Source of the DNA: Paracoccus homiensis
GTDB taxonomy: Bacteria; Pseudomonadota; Alphaproteobacteria; Rhodobacterales; Rhodobacteraceae
Direction of reading: 5' to 3'
DNA: 64,000 nucleotides
NCBI RefSeq assembly: GCF_900111675.1
Contig: NZ_FOHO01000003.1
Location: 1 to 64,000 of the forward strand
The notes under the pieces are model-generated. The model was given only the letters and a program-made list of their open reading frames with translations. It ran no database searches and was not told where the DNA came from. A program made the translations under genes and the position numbers. Below are positions 62,840-64,000 of this stretch, in pieces; position 1 is the first letter of the stretch; each line of letters begins with the position of its first letter.

Positions 62840-63688
62840 ATGACGCGCTCGAAAATCTCGGCTACCTTCATGGCGGCTGTGCTTGCTGGTTTTACCTTGT
62901 CTGCCTGCGGCGGCGGTCCCTCGGACGCCGAAAAGCGCAATCTGGAGCGTTTCACCGCAGAAGAGATCTACAAGCGCGGCGAGTTCGAGCTTGAGAACAG
63001 CAAGAAACCCGAGGACGCGGTTTTCTATTTCGGCGAGGTCGAGCGGCTTTACCCCTATTCCGAATGGGCCAAGCGCGCGTTGATCATGCAGGCCTATGGC
63101 TATCACCGTGCGCAGGAATACGAAGAGGCGCGCGGCGCCGCGCAGCGGTTCCTGGACACCTATCCCGGCGATGCCGATGCCGCCTATGCGCAATATCTTC
63201 TGGCGCTGTCCTATTACGACCAGATCGACGAAGTGGGCCGCGATCAGGGCCTGACCTTCCAGGCACTGCAATCGCTGCGCGAAGTGATCGAGCGCTATCC
63301 CGACAGCGAATACGCCCGCAGCGCGATCCTGAAATTCGATCTGGCCTTCGATCACCTTGCCGGCAAGGAAATGGAGATCGGGCGGTATTACCTGAAATCG
63401 GGTCACTACGCGGCTTCGATCAACCGGTTCCGGGTCGTGGTCGAGGATTACCAGACCACCTCGCAAACCCCCGAGGCGCTGCTGCGTCTGGTCGAGGCCT
63501 ATCTGGCGCTTGGCCTGACCGATGAGGCGCAGACGGCGGGCGCCATCCTTGGCTACAACTTCCAGTCCTCGCCCTTCTATGATGATGCCTATCGGCAGCT
63601 TCGCGGCCGTGGCCTGTCGGCCGAGGCCAAGGGCGACAATTGGTTGAACAACGTCTATCGCCAGATGGTGCAGGGAAAATGGCTGTGA
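62840..63688 (+). CDS. bamD: Outer membrane assembly lipoprotein BamD
   Basis: A 282-residue lipoprotein of the BAM complex that inserts outer-membrane beta-barrels. The signal and lipobox end AGFTLSACGGG. TPR repeats follow: YKRGEFELENSKKPEDAVFY, ALIMQAYGYHRAQEYEEA, YAQYLLALSYYDQID, SLREVIERYPDSEYA and YYLKSGHYAASINRFRVVVE. It is conserved next to recN and lpxC. Confidence 0.95.
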   Translation: MTRSKISATFMAAVLAGFTLSACGGGPSDAEKRNLERFTAEEIYKRGEFELENSKKPEDAVFYFGEVERLYPYSEWAKRALIMQAYGYHRAQEYEEARGAAQRFLDTYPGDADAAYAQYLLALSYYDQIDEVGRDQGLTFQALQSLREVIERYPDSEYARSAILKFDLAFDHLAGKEMEIGRYYLKSGHYAASINRFRVVVEDYQTTSQTPEALLRLVEAYLALGLTDEAQTAGAILGYNFQSSPFYDDAYRQLRGRGLSAEAKGDNWLNNVYRQMVQGKWL

Positions 63689-63728
63689 TCCCCAGCCTTC
63701 GGGGTTAGGGCAGGGCGGTCGATACATC

Positions 63729-64000
63729 ATGCTTCGATCGCTGGATATCCGCGACATGCTTCTGATCGACCGGCTCGAACTGGAATTCGCGCCGGGACTG
63801 AACGTGCTGACCGGCGAAACGGGGGCGGGCAAATCCATTCTTCTTGACTGCCTTGGCTTTGTTCTGGGCTGGCGTGGTCGCGCGGATCTGGTCCGTCAGG
63901 GCGCCGATCAGGGCGAGGTGACGGCGGTGTTCGATCTGCCCGCTGCCCACCCTGCACGGGCGATCCTGCAGGATGCCGGGATCGAGGTTGATGACGACGA
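63729..64000 (+). CDS. recN: DNA repair protein RecN, N-terminal part
   Basis: The first 90 residues of an SMC-like ATPase for double-strand break repair, cut by the window end. MLRSLDIRDMLLIDRLELEF, the Walker A GETGAGKSILLDCL and FVLGWRGRADLVRQGA are the standard RecN start. It follows bamD by 40 bp. Confidence 0.93.
   Translation, partial: MLRSLDIRDMLLIDRLELEFAPGLNVLTGETGAGKSILLDCLGFVLGWRGRADLVRQGADQGEVTAVFDLPAAHPARAILQDAGIEVDDD

Overview
The window is about 64 kb of GC-rich DNA from an alphaproteobacterium, most probably a Rhodobacterales member close to Paracoccus. The evidence is the gene content and order: murA-DUF2948-hisD-UPF0262-LMW phosphatase, yajC-secD-secF-Mth938-ccmABCDG, the frcR/frcBCAK fructose locus, and murB-ddl-ftsQ-ftsA-ftsZ-lpxC-bamD-recN. 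Almost all of it is chromosomal housekeeping sequence. There are two clear mobile segments, an IS3-family end and a tRNA-Thr island.

Layout. 1-350: end of an IS3-family insertion sequence lying against the acnB terminator. 0.4-4.2 kb: aconitase B and a nitroreductase, both on the minus strand. 4.3-8.5 kb: a HypT-like LysR regulator divergent from a double-domain Asp/Glu racemase and a dicarboxylate/glutamate symporter, probably an acidic amino acid locus. 8.68-15.41 kb: an integrative island bounded by 27-bp direct repeats. The right copy is the 3' end of tRNA-Thr(GGT). The island holds a serine recombinase, a DUF6680-like membrane protein, RNase HI, several unknown small genes, BRO and Rha phage regulators and a tyrosine integrase. 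The Rha gene runs into the antisense of the integrase, which points to an internal deletion. 15.5-19.9 kb: a small gene followed by murA, DUF2948, hisD, UPF0262 and a phosphatase. 19.9-25.1 kb: DUF1127/LysR divergent pair, edd with a strong palindromic operator, mazG and an M20 amidohydrolase. 25.2-31.5 kb: preprotein translocase (yajC, secD, secF) and cytochrome c maturation (ccmABCDG) in one long run. 31.7-33.5 kb: gamma-glutamyltranspeptidase.

33.5-41.6 kb: amino sugar and fructose metabolism: nagA-nagK, cutC, the ROK repressor FrcR and the frcBCAK transporter/kinase operon. FrcK carries a palindromic repeat inside its reading frame. 41.5-49.5 kb: two MFS transporters, a FrnE-like thiol oxidoreductase, an acyl-CoA ligase, a cold-shock gene, thrS and an alpha/beta hydrolase. 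49.5-53.0 kb: a type I secretion ABC exporter and membrane-fusion protein, preceded by a 122-residue glycine-rich protein that is a good candidate for the exported substrate. 53.2-64 kb: a long polysaccharide pyruvyl transferase-like protein directly upstream of the right half of the division and cell wall cluster, ending in a recN cut by the window edge.

The best candidates for something new are the small glycine-rich protein with its own exporter, the tandem racemase with a degenerate first domain, the repeated leader modules and small unknown genes of the tRNA-Thr island, the repeat translated inside FrcK, and a low-GC patch inside ftsA. All starts, motifs and hairpins were read by eye from the sequence. 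Family names rest on recognition of conserved motifs without database searches.
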